From positions 1-32,046 of the forward strand of contig JBBDIG010000029.1 of the NCBI GenBank assembly GCA_040880525.1: a DNA stretch of 32,046 nt, read 5' to 3'. The notes under the pieces are model-generated. The model searched no databases. It saw nothing but the letters and a program-made list of their open reading frames with translations, and had not been told where the DNA came from. This document shows, in pieces, positions 1 through 6,115 of the stretch. The translations under genes and the position numbers were made by a program. Numbering within the stretch: position 1 is the stretch's first letter; every line of letters starts with the position of its first letter. This DNA comes from Bacteroidia bacterium. Lineage in GTDB: Bacteria; Bacteroidota; Bacteroidia; CAILMK01; JBBDIG01.

Positions 1-1
1 A

Positions 2-250
2 ACCTATTCCAGGACTAACACTTCACCTGTAAACTTTTTTCAGGACGAGACAGGGGTTTGTAAATCACGCGGGTTTATTTGTGTGATCTGTCTTGATTCA
101 AGAATTTGTAGCTTCGTCTCGTCAATAATCGGTGGGGATACTAACGAAAAGGCATTATCGAATGTGCTTGATGCACAAATGCTATCGCTAGGTTTGATTG
201 CTTTCAAATTCTTTAATGAAGGTCTGACAGGATGGATGAAAAGACGGTGA
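2..250 (+). CDS. Partial ORF at left edge, unknown function
   Basis: A reading frame is open from the window edge to a TGA at 248-250, giving 82 codons without a stop. It overlaps the next gene by 19 bases, an arrangement typical of translationally coupled neighbours. The C-terminal part is mixed polar and hydrophobic, ending in G-W-M-K-R-R. I recognise no family. The 5' end lies outside the window, so neither start nor full length can be judged. An 82-codon open frame could arise by chance, so this is a moderate call resting on length plus overlap. Confidence 0.45.
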   Translation, partial: TYSRTNTSPVNFFQDETGVCKSRGFICVICLDSRICSFVSSIIGGDTNEKALSNVLDAQMLSLGLIAFKFFNEGLTGWMKRR

Positions 251-810
251 ATATTAAACGGTACGAGCTATGGATAGGCATTGTAACTCTAATCGGTATA
301 CTCATACTTTCAGGAACTTCGTTAGTCAAGCAATACCTGGACTCCAAACAAACACCACAAATCGTTATTAAGGATGCTCAAGACATTAGAAACCTAATTA
401 AGATGCCTTTAGAAGGTAAATATAGCATCAAAATGGATTATAGCAGTTTTCATAGCGATAGCAGGGAATGGAGAGGAACTGGTATGGCATATATTATATG
501 GAATTCTGATAATAATAAATATGAAATGTTGCTTGGAGGTATGGTTTTCCTATTAAGTCATGACAATCCTGACCATAAACCTCATGTTACATATCTTGTT
601 AAAGCCCAGATATTTACTGATGACAATGGCAAACCGTCAACTGCCAAGATTCCATTTAAGTATATTACAGCCATGGGTGTTGAAGGATTTCAGTCCAGGT
701 CGGATCATCATTTTGTTTTAGGACAAATAGATTATTTTAACTTGACTGAGATTATACTTTACTACGAGAGCAATAATACTAAAGGGAAACTGACATTAAT
801 AAAGGAATAA
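232..810 (+). CDS. Membrane-anchored hypothetical protein, 192 aa
   Basis: The protein has a short cytoplasmic N-terminus, one hydrophobic segment at about residues 13-33 and a soluble remainder, so it is probably a single-pass protein with the C-terminal domain outside the cytoplasm or a signal-anchor protein. No catalytic motif or known family is recognisable. The ATG at 232 lies inside the 3' end of the upstream partial ORF, which suggests translational coupling. Downstream, REP-like repeats begin within about 13 bases of the stop. Function unknown. Confidence 0.75.
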   Translation: MDEKTVNIKRYELWIGIVTLIGILILSGTSLVKQYLDSKQTPQIVIKDAQDIRNLIKMPLEGKYSIKMDYSSFHSDSREWRGTGMAYIIWNSDNNKYEMLLGGMVFLLSHDNPDHKPHVTYLVKAQIFTDDNGKPSTAKIPFKYITAMGVEGFQSRSDHHFVLGQIDYFNLTEIILYYESNNTKGKLTLIKE

Positions 811-822
811 CAATCCCTATCA

Positions 823-876
823 CCAGTCGCTTGGCTCCGCCAAGTGACGACTACGTTCTATAGCCTTTGGCTGTAG
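823..876. repeat. L-type REP-like element, copy 1
   Basis: The core CAGTCGCTTGGCTCC is followed by GCCAAGTGACG, forming an imperfect hairpin (CTTGGC/GCCAAG). A second small hairpin ends in GGCTGTAG. The same element recurs at 949-1002, 3934-3987 and 13832-13880, with decayed forms at 27829-27870 and 28207-28250. Here it is followed at 901-930 by a stretch matching the sequence around the RAYT stop codon (CAATACCTTCAG.GGGCTTTCC), so this is probably the relic of an older RAYT insertion whose gene was deleted. Confidence 0.7.
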
Positions 877-948
877 TTTTAGTAGTCAGGTTCTTATGAA
901 TTCAATACCTTCAGCGGGCTTTCCAGACATGTGTAACCACCCCCGTCC

Positions 949-1002
949 CAGTCGCTTGGCTCCAGCCAAGTGACGGCTACGTTTTGCAGCCTATGGCTGT
1001 AG
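949..1002. repeat. L-type REP-like element next to RAYT 3' end
   Basis: Same two-hairpin structure as at 823-876. It lies about 40 bases past the stop codon of the minus-strand RAYT gene and so forms one end of the RAYT unit. GTAG closes the second hairpin; tetranucleotides of this kind flank REP hairpins recognised by RAYT proteins in other bacteria. Confidence 0.7.
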
Positions 1003-1041
1003 TTATGATTCATTATCTGCCTCCTTAAGCATCCAATACCT

Positions 1042-1584
1042 TCAGTGGGCTTTCCGGGCAAGCGCTGCTGTAGTACCGTACCAATGTTCTGGCAGAGTCA
1101 CATATCCTGCTTTTACCGGGTTCAAATGAATATATTCTATTTTTTGGTCAATGATCCCGGGTTGGTTTAGCTCTTTGGGATGATTGGTAGGTTGCCAAAA
1201 GGCATAATCTTGTCCTTGGCGGTACTTGCCATAATATCTGAACAACCGCATCATCCAATTTCTTCGGCTCTCCGAAGGTTCAACCTGCACGGCCTTCATA
1301 ATTTTCCGTGCTGTAAAGCTCTTGAAGTCTCTGATGACGGAATTTAATCGGGCATCATCGTGTCTGGCAATCAGGTGCAAATGGCTGGGCATAATTAGAT
1401 ATGCAAATAATTCCAGGCCTTTCTTCTCGCAACAGAATTTCAAGCTATCAATAACTATATCGCTATAGCAATGGCGGGTAAATATATCCACCCATCCAGC
1501 TATAGAAATTGTCAGGAAGTAGGGATAATCGGTGTTGGTCTTTCTAAATTCGGACATGACAATGGATTTATGGGGTTGAGGCAA
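1042..1584 (-). CDS. REP-associated tyrosine transposase (RAYT, Y1/HUH family)
   Basis: A 180-aa protein of the IS200-like Y1 transposase superfamily, TnpA-REP/RAYT branch. It shows the HUH metal-binding motif His-Leu-His at residues 68-70 (context MPSHLHLIAR) and the RAYT hallmark IEYIHLNPVKAGYV at 149-162, in which Tyr151 is the likely nucleophile. Members nick single-stranded DNA at REP hairpins. The length is normal for the family and both motifs are intact, so the gene looks functional. REP-like sequences of two types flank it: L-type past its stop, R-type just before its start. An identical copy lies at 4027-4569, and a decayed relative at about 27905-28062. Confidence 0.93.
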   Translation of the reverse strand: MPQPHKSIVMSEFRKTNTDYPYFLTISIAGWVDIFTRHCYSDIVIDSLKFCCEKKGLELFAYLIMPSHLHLIARHDDARLNSVIRDFKSFTARKIMKAVQVEPSESRRNWMMRLFRYYGKYRQGQDYAFWQPTNHPKELNQPGIIDQKIEYIHLNPVKAGYVTLPEHWYGTTAALARKAH

Positions 1585-1646
1585 TAAACTTCGGCAAAAT
1601 GCCTCGAAACATAGTCGTCACCCGGCATAGCCGGGCGACTGAGGGG
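1585..1646. repeat. R-type REP-like element upstream of RAYT
   Basis: Two hairpins: CTTCGGCAAAATGCC with a following CGAA, then GTCGTCACCCGGC-ATA-GCCGGGCGAC. The same pair occurs at 4570-4631, and diverged versions at 10377-10440 and 13890-13950. Together with the L-type element it brackets the RAYT gene, as REP pairs bracket RAYTs in other genomes. Confidence 0.7.
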
Positions 1647-1739
1647 GGAGGTGGGTGCTTGTTGAATTTTGAATTGAGAATTAGGAGCTATTGTTTAAAA
1701 AAATGTAAGTTGCAGTCCAAACTCTAATTAATTATAGCA

Positions 1740-2486
1740 ATGAACTTACGTTTAGAAAAAGTAGCTTTCTTTTTAGCTTTCATCATGGTTACATCAAGCT
1801 GTGGAAAGGAGGAACCTGGAACGGACACCAAATCCATAACTGCCGATTTTACCATCACAAACAATAATTGTGAAGCGCCATGCGATGTGGTTTTCAACAA
1901 TTCTTCTTCTAACGCAACATCTTATCACTGGGACTTTGGGGATGGTGACACATCTACAGAAACAAGTCCCTCGCACACTTACCTGTCAGATGGCGATTAC
2001 GAGGTAACCCTCACTGCCAATTCCGCAGGAGAAAGCAAAACTATCTCTAAAACTGCCACTATTGCCTTATACCCTGGCTTTATGAGCTATAAGATTGACG
2101 GGCAACTTTTTGTAGCCGATAAATTGAGTGCCGTTCGTATCACTTCAGATACTCGCCCTTATTTCCAATTAAGAGGTATTACTGGGAATAATTCCTACCC
2201 ACAGTTATTTTTTCATTATGACGAAAACAATGGGGGCTTTAAAATCGGACAGGCTCTGAAGTTTGATCAATCCAGTCGTTCAATACGCACAGTTGAATTC
2301 ATGGATGCATCGAATAAAATATACTTATCTTCCACTGATGCTAAAGGGGTTGACGTATTATTCAGTAAACTTACCTTTGAGAAAGGTGGCGAGGTAGAAG
2401 CAACCTTTTCCGGCAGAATATCAAGCTATTTAGGCGAGGAATTAGAAATTACAGAAGGCAAATTGAAAATGAAATTCTCAAATTAA
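1740..2486 (+). CDS. PKD-domain lipoprotein, copy 1
   Basis: A 248-aa protein with an N-terminal lipoprotein signal: a hydrophobic segment, then T-S-S-Cys with the lipidated cysteine at residue 21. A PKD domain follows at about residues 35-108, with the typical WDFGDGDTS and HTY...G.Y.V.L strands. The C-terminal ~130 residues are a beta-rich region I do not recognise. It is probably a surface or periplasmic anchored binding protein. The gene is part of the duplicated block with the RAYT and diverges from it, with the R-type repeat between them. The copy at 4725-5471 encodes an identical protein, implying recent duplication or gene conversion. Confidence 0.88.
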   Translation: MNLRLEKVAFFLAFIMVTSSCGKEEPGTDTKSITADFTITNNNCEAPCDVVFNNSSSNATSYHWDFGDGDTSTETSPSHTYLSDGDYEVTLTANSAGESKTISKTATIALYPGFMSYKIDGQLFVADKLSAVRITSDTRPYFQLRGITGNNSYPQLFFHYDENNGGFKIGQALKFDQSSRSIRTVEFMDASNKIYLSSTDAKGVDVLFSKLTFEKGGEVEATFSGRISSYLGEELEITEGKLKMKFSN

Positions 2487-2526
2487 ATTCTACCCAGCCG
2501 TTATGCTCTGCTGACCCGGCTCCGCT

Positions 2527-2558
2527 GGCGCGCGTTTAACGAGAGCGTAACGCGCGCC
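2527..2558. repeat. GC-rich hairpin at end of duplicated block
   Basis: A perfect 10-bp inverted repeat, GGCGCGCGTT at 2527-2536 and AACGCGCGCC at 2549-2558, with a 12-base loop. It sits 40 bases after the lipoprotein stop codon. There is no T-run, so it is more likely a REP-type hairpin than an intrinsic terminator. The partner hairpin at 5512-5543 has one changed base. Confidence 0.7.
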
Positions 2559-2566
2559 CTTCCCAG

Positions 2567-2804
2567 TTCCTCAATTGCATTGATGACATCATCATGTTCA
2601 CCCCGCTGCGGCAGGAGATCGTAAGTCTGAAAGTCCCACCAACGTGCAGGACATGATGGGCAAGAACGGGATAGACTTGGAGATCACGCCCGAAGCCATT
2701 GACGCCCTCGCCAGCTTCGGCTACGAACCGGAATTCGGTGCGCGCCCCCTCAAGCGCCTCATGCAGCGCGAGATTCTCAGCGACCTCTCCAAGCGCATCC
2801 TCCC
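2567..2804 (+). pseudogene. clpB: clpB 3' fragment A
   Basis: The stretch translates in pieces to ClpB C-terminal sequence: IDDIIMFTPL, then GIDLEITPEAIDALASFGYE, FGARPLKRLMQREIL and DLSKRIL, the D2 small domain of the Hsp100 disaggregase. An internal deletion and frame disruption around 2610-2650 separate the first piece from the rest. The ATPase domains are missing, so it cannot encode a working chaperone. It begins directly after the REP-like hairpin and ends near ACTTGGCTCCAGC, which resembles the L-type REP core. Related fragments lie at 10449-10630 and 14107-14218. Confidence 0.88.
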
Positions 2805-2875
2805 ATCAGTAACTTGGCTCCAGCACAAAATGACTTGTTTTTTTGAATACATAGTGAAAAACTTTAAAATTGAGA

Positions 2876-2883
2876 TAAATTTG
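2876..2883 (+). promoter_or_regulatory. Possible -7 box (TAAATTTG)
   Basis: Matches the Bacteroidota consensus TAnnTTTG. It lies 27 bases before the ATG at 2911, giving a leader of about 20 nt. No convincing -33 TTTG is at the right spacing, so this is tentative. Confidence 0.35.
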
Positions 2884-2910
2884 AACTCTTCACCATTTAA
2901 ACTTAAAACC

Positions 2911-3831
2911 ATGAAGTATAAGAACTTTAAAATCTTACTGTTAGCAATGTCTATGACTGCTTTAGTAAATGCCCAGACCTATCATTTTTCGGTTGGTAAC
3001 GGCTCTTATACAGAGTTGTCATCTCCATCATTGCTCTCGAACAATATGCCTTGGAAGGATGGTTACTGGACATTGAATCTTCCTTTTAAGGTTAAGTTTT
3101 TCGAGAAGGAATATACTCAGGTGGGTGTCGCAGATGGATATGTAGGCTTCGAGACCGATGGGGTAATTCGCGTATTCGACAACGATTTGATAGATGCAGG
3201 ATATGGGAGTGGTTCCAGCCAATCTCCCGTTTCCTATCAAGTATTTGGCTCCGCTCCAAATCGTATCATAAAAATTCAATGGAAAAACGTCCACTTTGAT
3301 GCAGATCCCGGGAATTCGGATTTCGCAAATTTTCAACTATGGTTTTATGAAGGTGGAAAAATTGAGATGCATTATGGGGCCAGTTCTGTAAACAATAGTC
3401 AGTCCTATGATACTCACCAGGGAGCCTTGGTCCTTATTTACCGGTATTCTCCATCCAAGTTCGTTGGACTTGAGAATGATCCTGCTAATCCTTCAATTGA
3501 AACCAATATTGCCGGTCATTTTAGTCTCACCGGCCATCCGGCTAACGGAACCGTGTACGAGTTTAATTATGGATTTGGAGTAGGTATAGTTAAAACTACA
3601 GCATCTCAAACGAGAGTTTATCCAGTTCCTATGAATGAAACTTTGCACGTTGAGTTGCCTTTTGAAGGTTTAAAACAAGTACAGATATTAGATGTAACTG
3701 GCAAAATTGTGAGTGAAACCCCAACTTACGCGCAATGGTTAATGTTGCCAGTTAATCATCTAAACGAAGGTGCTTATATTCTTAAAATATCTACTGTAGA
3801 TGAGGAAGCTATATTTAAACTCGTCAAATAG
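2911..3831 (+). CDS. T9SS-sorted secreted protein, 306 aa
   Basis: I start the gene at the ATG at 2911 because a classic signal peptide follows at once (MKYKNFKILLLAMSMTAL, then VNAQ). The same frame is open back to 2644, but that part encodes the clpB fragment. The mature part is a beta-rich domain with a G-F-E-T-D-G segment and an aromatic-rich strand pattern that I cannot assign. The last ~75 residues are a type A T9SS sorting domain: VYPVPMNETLHVE, a V-Q-I-L-D-V-T-G-K strand, then LNEGAYILKI. The protein is therefore predicted to cross the outer membrane and be attached to the surface or released. It sits alone between the two duplicated blocks. Confidence 0.85.
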   Translation: MKYKNFKILLLAMSMTALVNAQTYHFSVGNGSYTELSSPSLLSNNMPWKDGYWTLNLPFKVKFFEKEYTQVGVADGYVGFETDGVIRVFDNDLIDAGYGSGSSQSPVSYQVFGSAPNRIIKIQWKNVHFDADPGNSDFANFQLWFYEGGKIEMHYGASSVNNSQSYDTHQGALVLIYRYSPSKFVGLENDPANPSIETNIAGHFSLTGHPANGTVYEFNYGFGVGIVKTTASQTRVYPVPMNETLHVELPFEGLKQVQILDVTGKIVSETPTYAQWLMLPVNHLNEGAYILKISTVDEEAIFKLVK

Positions 3832-4026
3832 GTCATCCACGCGCTAAGGAATAGCTGGTTTTAGGCTTCTGCTGGCAGTGGGAAAGGGCCTTGGTATGAT
3901 CATATTCCAAAGTCCTCCTCAATGACCTACCACCAGTCGCTTGGCTCCTGCCAAGTGACGGCTACGTTTTGCAGCCTATGGCTGTAGTTATGATTCATTA
4001 CCTGCCTCCTTAAGCATCCAATACCT

Positions 4027-4569
4027 TCAGTGGGCTTTCCGGGCAAGCGCTGCTGTAGTACCGTACCAATGTTCTGGCAGAGTCACATATCCTGCTTTTA
4101 CCGGGTTCAAATGAATATATTCTATTTTTTGGTCAATGATCCCGGGTTGGTTTAGCTCTTTGGGATGATTGGTAGGTTGCCAAAAGGCATAATCTTGTCC
4201 TTGGCGGTACTTGCCATAATATCTGAACAACCGCATCATCCAATTTCTTCGGCTCTCCGAAGGTTCAACCTGCACGGCCTTCATAATTTTCCGTGCTGTA
4301 AAGCTCTTGAAGTCTCTGATGACGGAATTTAATCGGGCATCATCGTGTCTGGCAATCAGGTGCAAATGGCTGGGCATAATTAGATATGCAAATAATTCCA
4401 GGCCTTTCTTCTCGCAACAGAATTTCAAGCTATCAATAACTATATCGCTATAGCAATGGCGGGTAAATATATCCACCCATCCAGCTATAGAAATTGTCAG
4501 GAAGTAGGGATAATCGGTGTTGGTCTTTCTAAATTCGGACATGACAATGGATTTATGGGGTTGAGGCAA
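4027..4569 (-). CDS. REP-associated tyrosine transposase (RAYT), copy 2
   Basis: Its 180-aa product is identical to that of 1042-1584, including His68/His70 of the HUH motif and Tyr151 in the YIHLNPVKAGYV segment. RAYT genes are normally single-copy and rarely duplicate, so two intact identical copies 3 kb apart are noteworthy. The flanking L- and R-type REP elements are also preserved. Confidence 0.93.
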   Translation of the reverse strand: MPQPHKSIVMSEFRKTNTDYPYFLTISIAGWVDIFTRHCYSDIVIDSLKFCCEKKGLELFAYLIMPSHLHLIARHDDARLNSVIRDFKSFTARKIMKAVQVEPSESRRNWMMRLFRYYGKYRQGQDYAFWQPTNHPKELNQPGIIDQKIEYIHLNPVKAGYVTLPEHWYGTTAALARKAH

Positions 4570-4724
4570 TAAACTTCGGCAAAATGCCTCGAAACATAGT
4601 CGTCACCCGGCATAGCCGGGCGACTGAGGGGGGAGGTGGGTGCTTGTTGAATTTTGAATTGAGAATTAGGAGCTATTGTTTAAAAAAATGTAAGTTGCAG
4701 TCCAAACTCTAATTAATTATAGCA

Positions 4725-5471
4725 ATGAACTTACGTTTAGAAAAAGTAGCTTTCTTTTTAGCTTTCATCATGGTTACATCAAGCTGTGGAAAGGAGGAAC
4801 CTGGAACGGACACCAAATCCATAACTGCCGATTTTACCATCACAAACAATAATTGTGAAGCGCCATGCGATGTGGTTTTCAACAATTCTTCTTCTAACGC
4901 AACATCTTATCACTGGGACTTTGGGGATGGTGACACATCTACAGAAACAAGTCCCTCGCACACTTACCTGTCAGATGGCGATTACGAGGTAACCCTCACT
5001 GCCAATTCCGCAGGAGAAAGCAAAACTATCTCTAAAACTGCCACTATTGCCTTATACCCTGGCTTTATGAGCTATAAGATTGACGGGCAACTTTTTGTAG
5101 CCGATAAATTGAGTGCCGTTCGTATCACTTCAGATACTCGCCCTTATTTCCAATTAAGAGGTATTACTGGGAATAATTCCTACCCACAGTTATTTTTTCA
5201 TTATGACGAAAACAATGGGGGCTTTAAAATCGGACAGGCTCTGAAGTTTGATCAATCCAGTCGTTCAATACGCACAGTTGAATTCATGGATGCATCGAAT
5301 AAAATATACTTATCTTCCACTGATGCTAAAGGGGTTGACGTATTATTCAGTAAACTTACCTTTGAGAAAGGTGGCGAGGTAGAAGCAACCTTTTCCGGCA
5401 GAATATCAAGCTATTTAGGCGAGGAATTAGAAATTACAGAAGGCAAATTGAAAATGAAATTCTCAAATTAA
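4725..5471 (+). CDS. PKD-domain lipoprotein, copy 2
   Basis: Identical in protein sequence to the 1740-2486 product: lipobox cysteine at residue 21, one PKD domain at about 35-108 and an unrecognised beta-rich C-terminus. It is the passenger gene of the second duplicated block. The upstream sequence, including the AT-rich GAATTTTGAATTGAGAATT motif at 4649-4667, is also identical, so both copies should be expressed alike. Confidence 0.88.
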   Translation: MNLRLEKVAFFLAFIMVTSSCGKEEPGTDTKSITADFTITNNNCEAPCDVVFNNSSSNATSYHWDFGDGDTSTETSPSHTYLSDGDYEVTLTANSAGESKTISKTATIALYPGFMSYKIDGQLFVADKLSAVRITSDTRPYFQLRGITGNNSYPQLFFHYDENNGGFKIGQALKFDQSSRSIRTVEFMDASNKIYLSSTDAKGVDVLFSKLTFEKGGEVEATFSGRISSYLGEELEITEGKLKMKFSN

Positions 5472-5511
5472 ATTCTACCCAGCCGTTATGCTCTGCTGAC
5501 CCGGCTCCGCT

Positions 5512-5543
5512 GGCGCGCGTTTAGCGATAGCGTAACGCGTGCC
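5512..5543. repeat. GC-rich hairpin, copy 2
   Basis: GGCGCGCGTT (5512-5521) pairs with AACGCGTGCC (5534-5543) with one change relative to the perfect stem at 2527-2558; a G-U pair would keep it folded in RNA. It marks the end of the second duplicated block. Confidence 0.65.
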
Positions 5544-5638
5544 TTTCTCAGATGACTACCCACCAAACCTCATCCTCCTGTCATGTTGGTTCGGCTAATA
5601 TGTGTAACTGAGGAGACAACATTTTCTATAACGTATTG

Positions 5639-5662
5639 TAATTTTGACTGTACATAAATTTG
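5639..5662 (+). promoter_or_regulatory. Possible promoter of phd-like gene
   Basis: Two overlapping candidates match TAnnTTTG: TAATTTTG at 5639-5646 and TAAATTTG at 5655-5662. The first would give a leader of about 14 nt. The second, with TTG at 5636-5638 as a weak -33 box, would give an almost leaderless mRNA starting at the ATG at 5667. Toxin-antitoxin promoters of this type are commonly autorepressed by the antitoxin, but no clear palindrome is seen. Confidence 0.4.
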
Positions 5663-5666
5663 AGAA

Positions 5667-5924
5667 ATGATTACTACCACAATTTCGGAATTCAGAAAGG
5701 ACATCAAGCGTTACCTCAACAGGGTCACGCAGAATTTTGAGACGCTGATCATTAATCGTGGTAAGGATGCCGGGGTCGTCATAATTTCCCTTGAAGAATA
5801 CAACTCCCTTCAAGCCACGCAACACGAACTTTCATCCGAGGCCAACGCCAAGAGAGTGGATTCGGCTATCGCCAAGTTTAAGGAGGGCAAGGCCTTCTCC
5901 ATAGAATTGCTAATTTTGAATTGA
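5667..5924 (+). CDS. Phd/YefM-family antitoxin, orphan
   Basis: An 85-aa protein with the Phd/YefM N-terminal fold: start MITTTISEFRKDIKRYLNRV, then a strand-rich segment with GVVIISLEEYNSL and a helical tail with ANAKR and KFKEGKAF. Family members bind a RelE-, Doc- or PIN-type toxin through the C-terminal tail and repress their own promoter through the N-terminal domain. No toxin gene follows: the stop is followed by an AT-rich repeat and a terminator. The last four or five residues (LLILN) come from that AT-rich repeat, so the original C-terminus and toxin gene were probably lost at a junction near 5909. Confidence 0.85.
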   Translation: MITTTISEFRKDIKRYLNRVTQNFETLIINRGKDAGVVIISLEEYNSLQATQHELSSEANAKRVDSAIAKFKEGKAFSIELLILN

Positions 5925-5943
5925 GAATTTTGAATTTTGAATT
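5912..5943. repeat. AT-rich GAATTTTGAATT-type repeat
   Basis: AATTTTGAATTGAGAATT followed by further TTTTGAATT units. The first 18 bases match 1665-1682 and 4650-4667 in the duplicated blocks. It covers the end of the Phd-like gene and abuts the terminator stem. Role unknown. Confidence 0.6.
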
Positions 5944-5983
5944 AAAAAAAGCGGTGCTGCTGGGGGTGGGGTCGCTTTTTTTT
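5944..5983 (+). terminator. Intrinsic terminator
   Basis: AAAAAAAGCG (5944-5953) pairs with CGCTTTTTTT (5973-5982), with a 19-base G-rich loop and a T-run at the 3' side. It would end transcription of the Phd-like gene and insulates the large PKD gene starting at 6116. Confidence 0.7.
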
Positions 5984-6115
5984 GAGATTTATGATTCTAT
6001 GATTTATGATTTTGTATTTTTGGCTCGGAGATATGCAGTGATATTTTCTGTTTATTGATCATAAAGAAAGACTATTTTAGATTAACAGCGTATTTTATAC
6101 CTTAAGAAACAACTC

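Larger units (their letters stand above)
948..2566. repeat. 1.6-kb direct duplication, copy 1 (RAYT + PKD lipoprotein)
   Basis: This block recurs at 3933-5551 with a constant offset of 2985 bases. From 948 to 2538 I see only two differences (at 964 and 1016), both in the noncoding REP end. The last ~28 bases, in the terminal hairpin, differ at several positions. Both encoded proteins are identical between copies. The block starts at an L-type REP core and ends in a GC-rich hairpin, so the duplication boundaries coincide with REP-like structures. Confidence 0.9.
3933..5551. repeat. 1.6-kb direct duplication, copy 2
   Basis: Second copy of the block at 948-2566 in the same orientation, with an L-type REP end (3934-3987), RAYT, R-type REP (4570-4631), lipoprotein gene and terminal hairpin. 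The flanks outside the block differ from those of copy 1. This argues against a simple tandem duplication of a longer region and fits either movement as a unit or recombination between REP ends. Confidence 0.9.

Noticed and set aside
2644-3831. A ClpB-T9SS fusion protein
   Set aside because: The signal peptide at 2911 would be internal and the clpB part is a truncated remnant with related fragments elsewhere; ATG 2911 is the better start.
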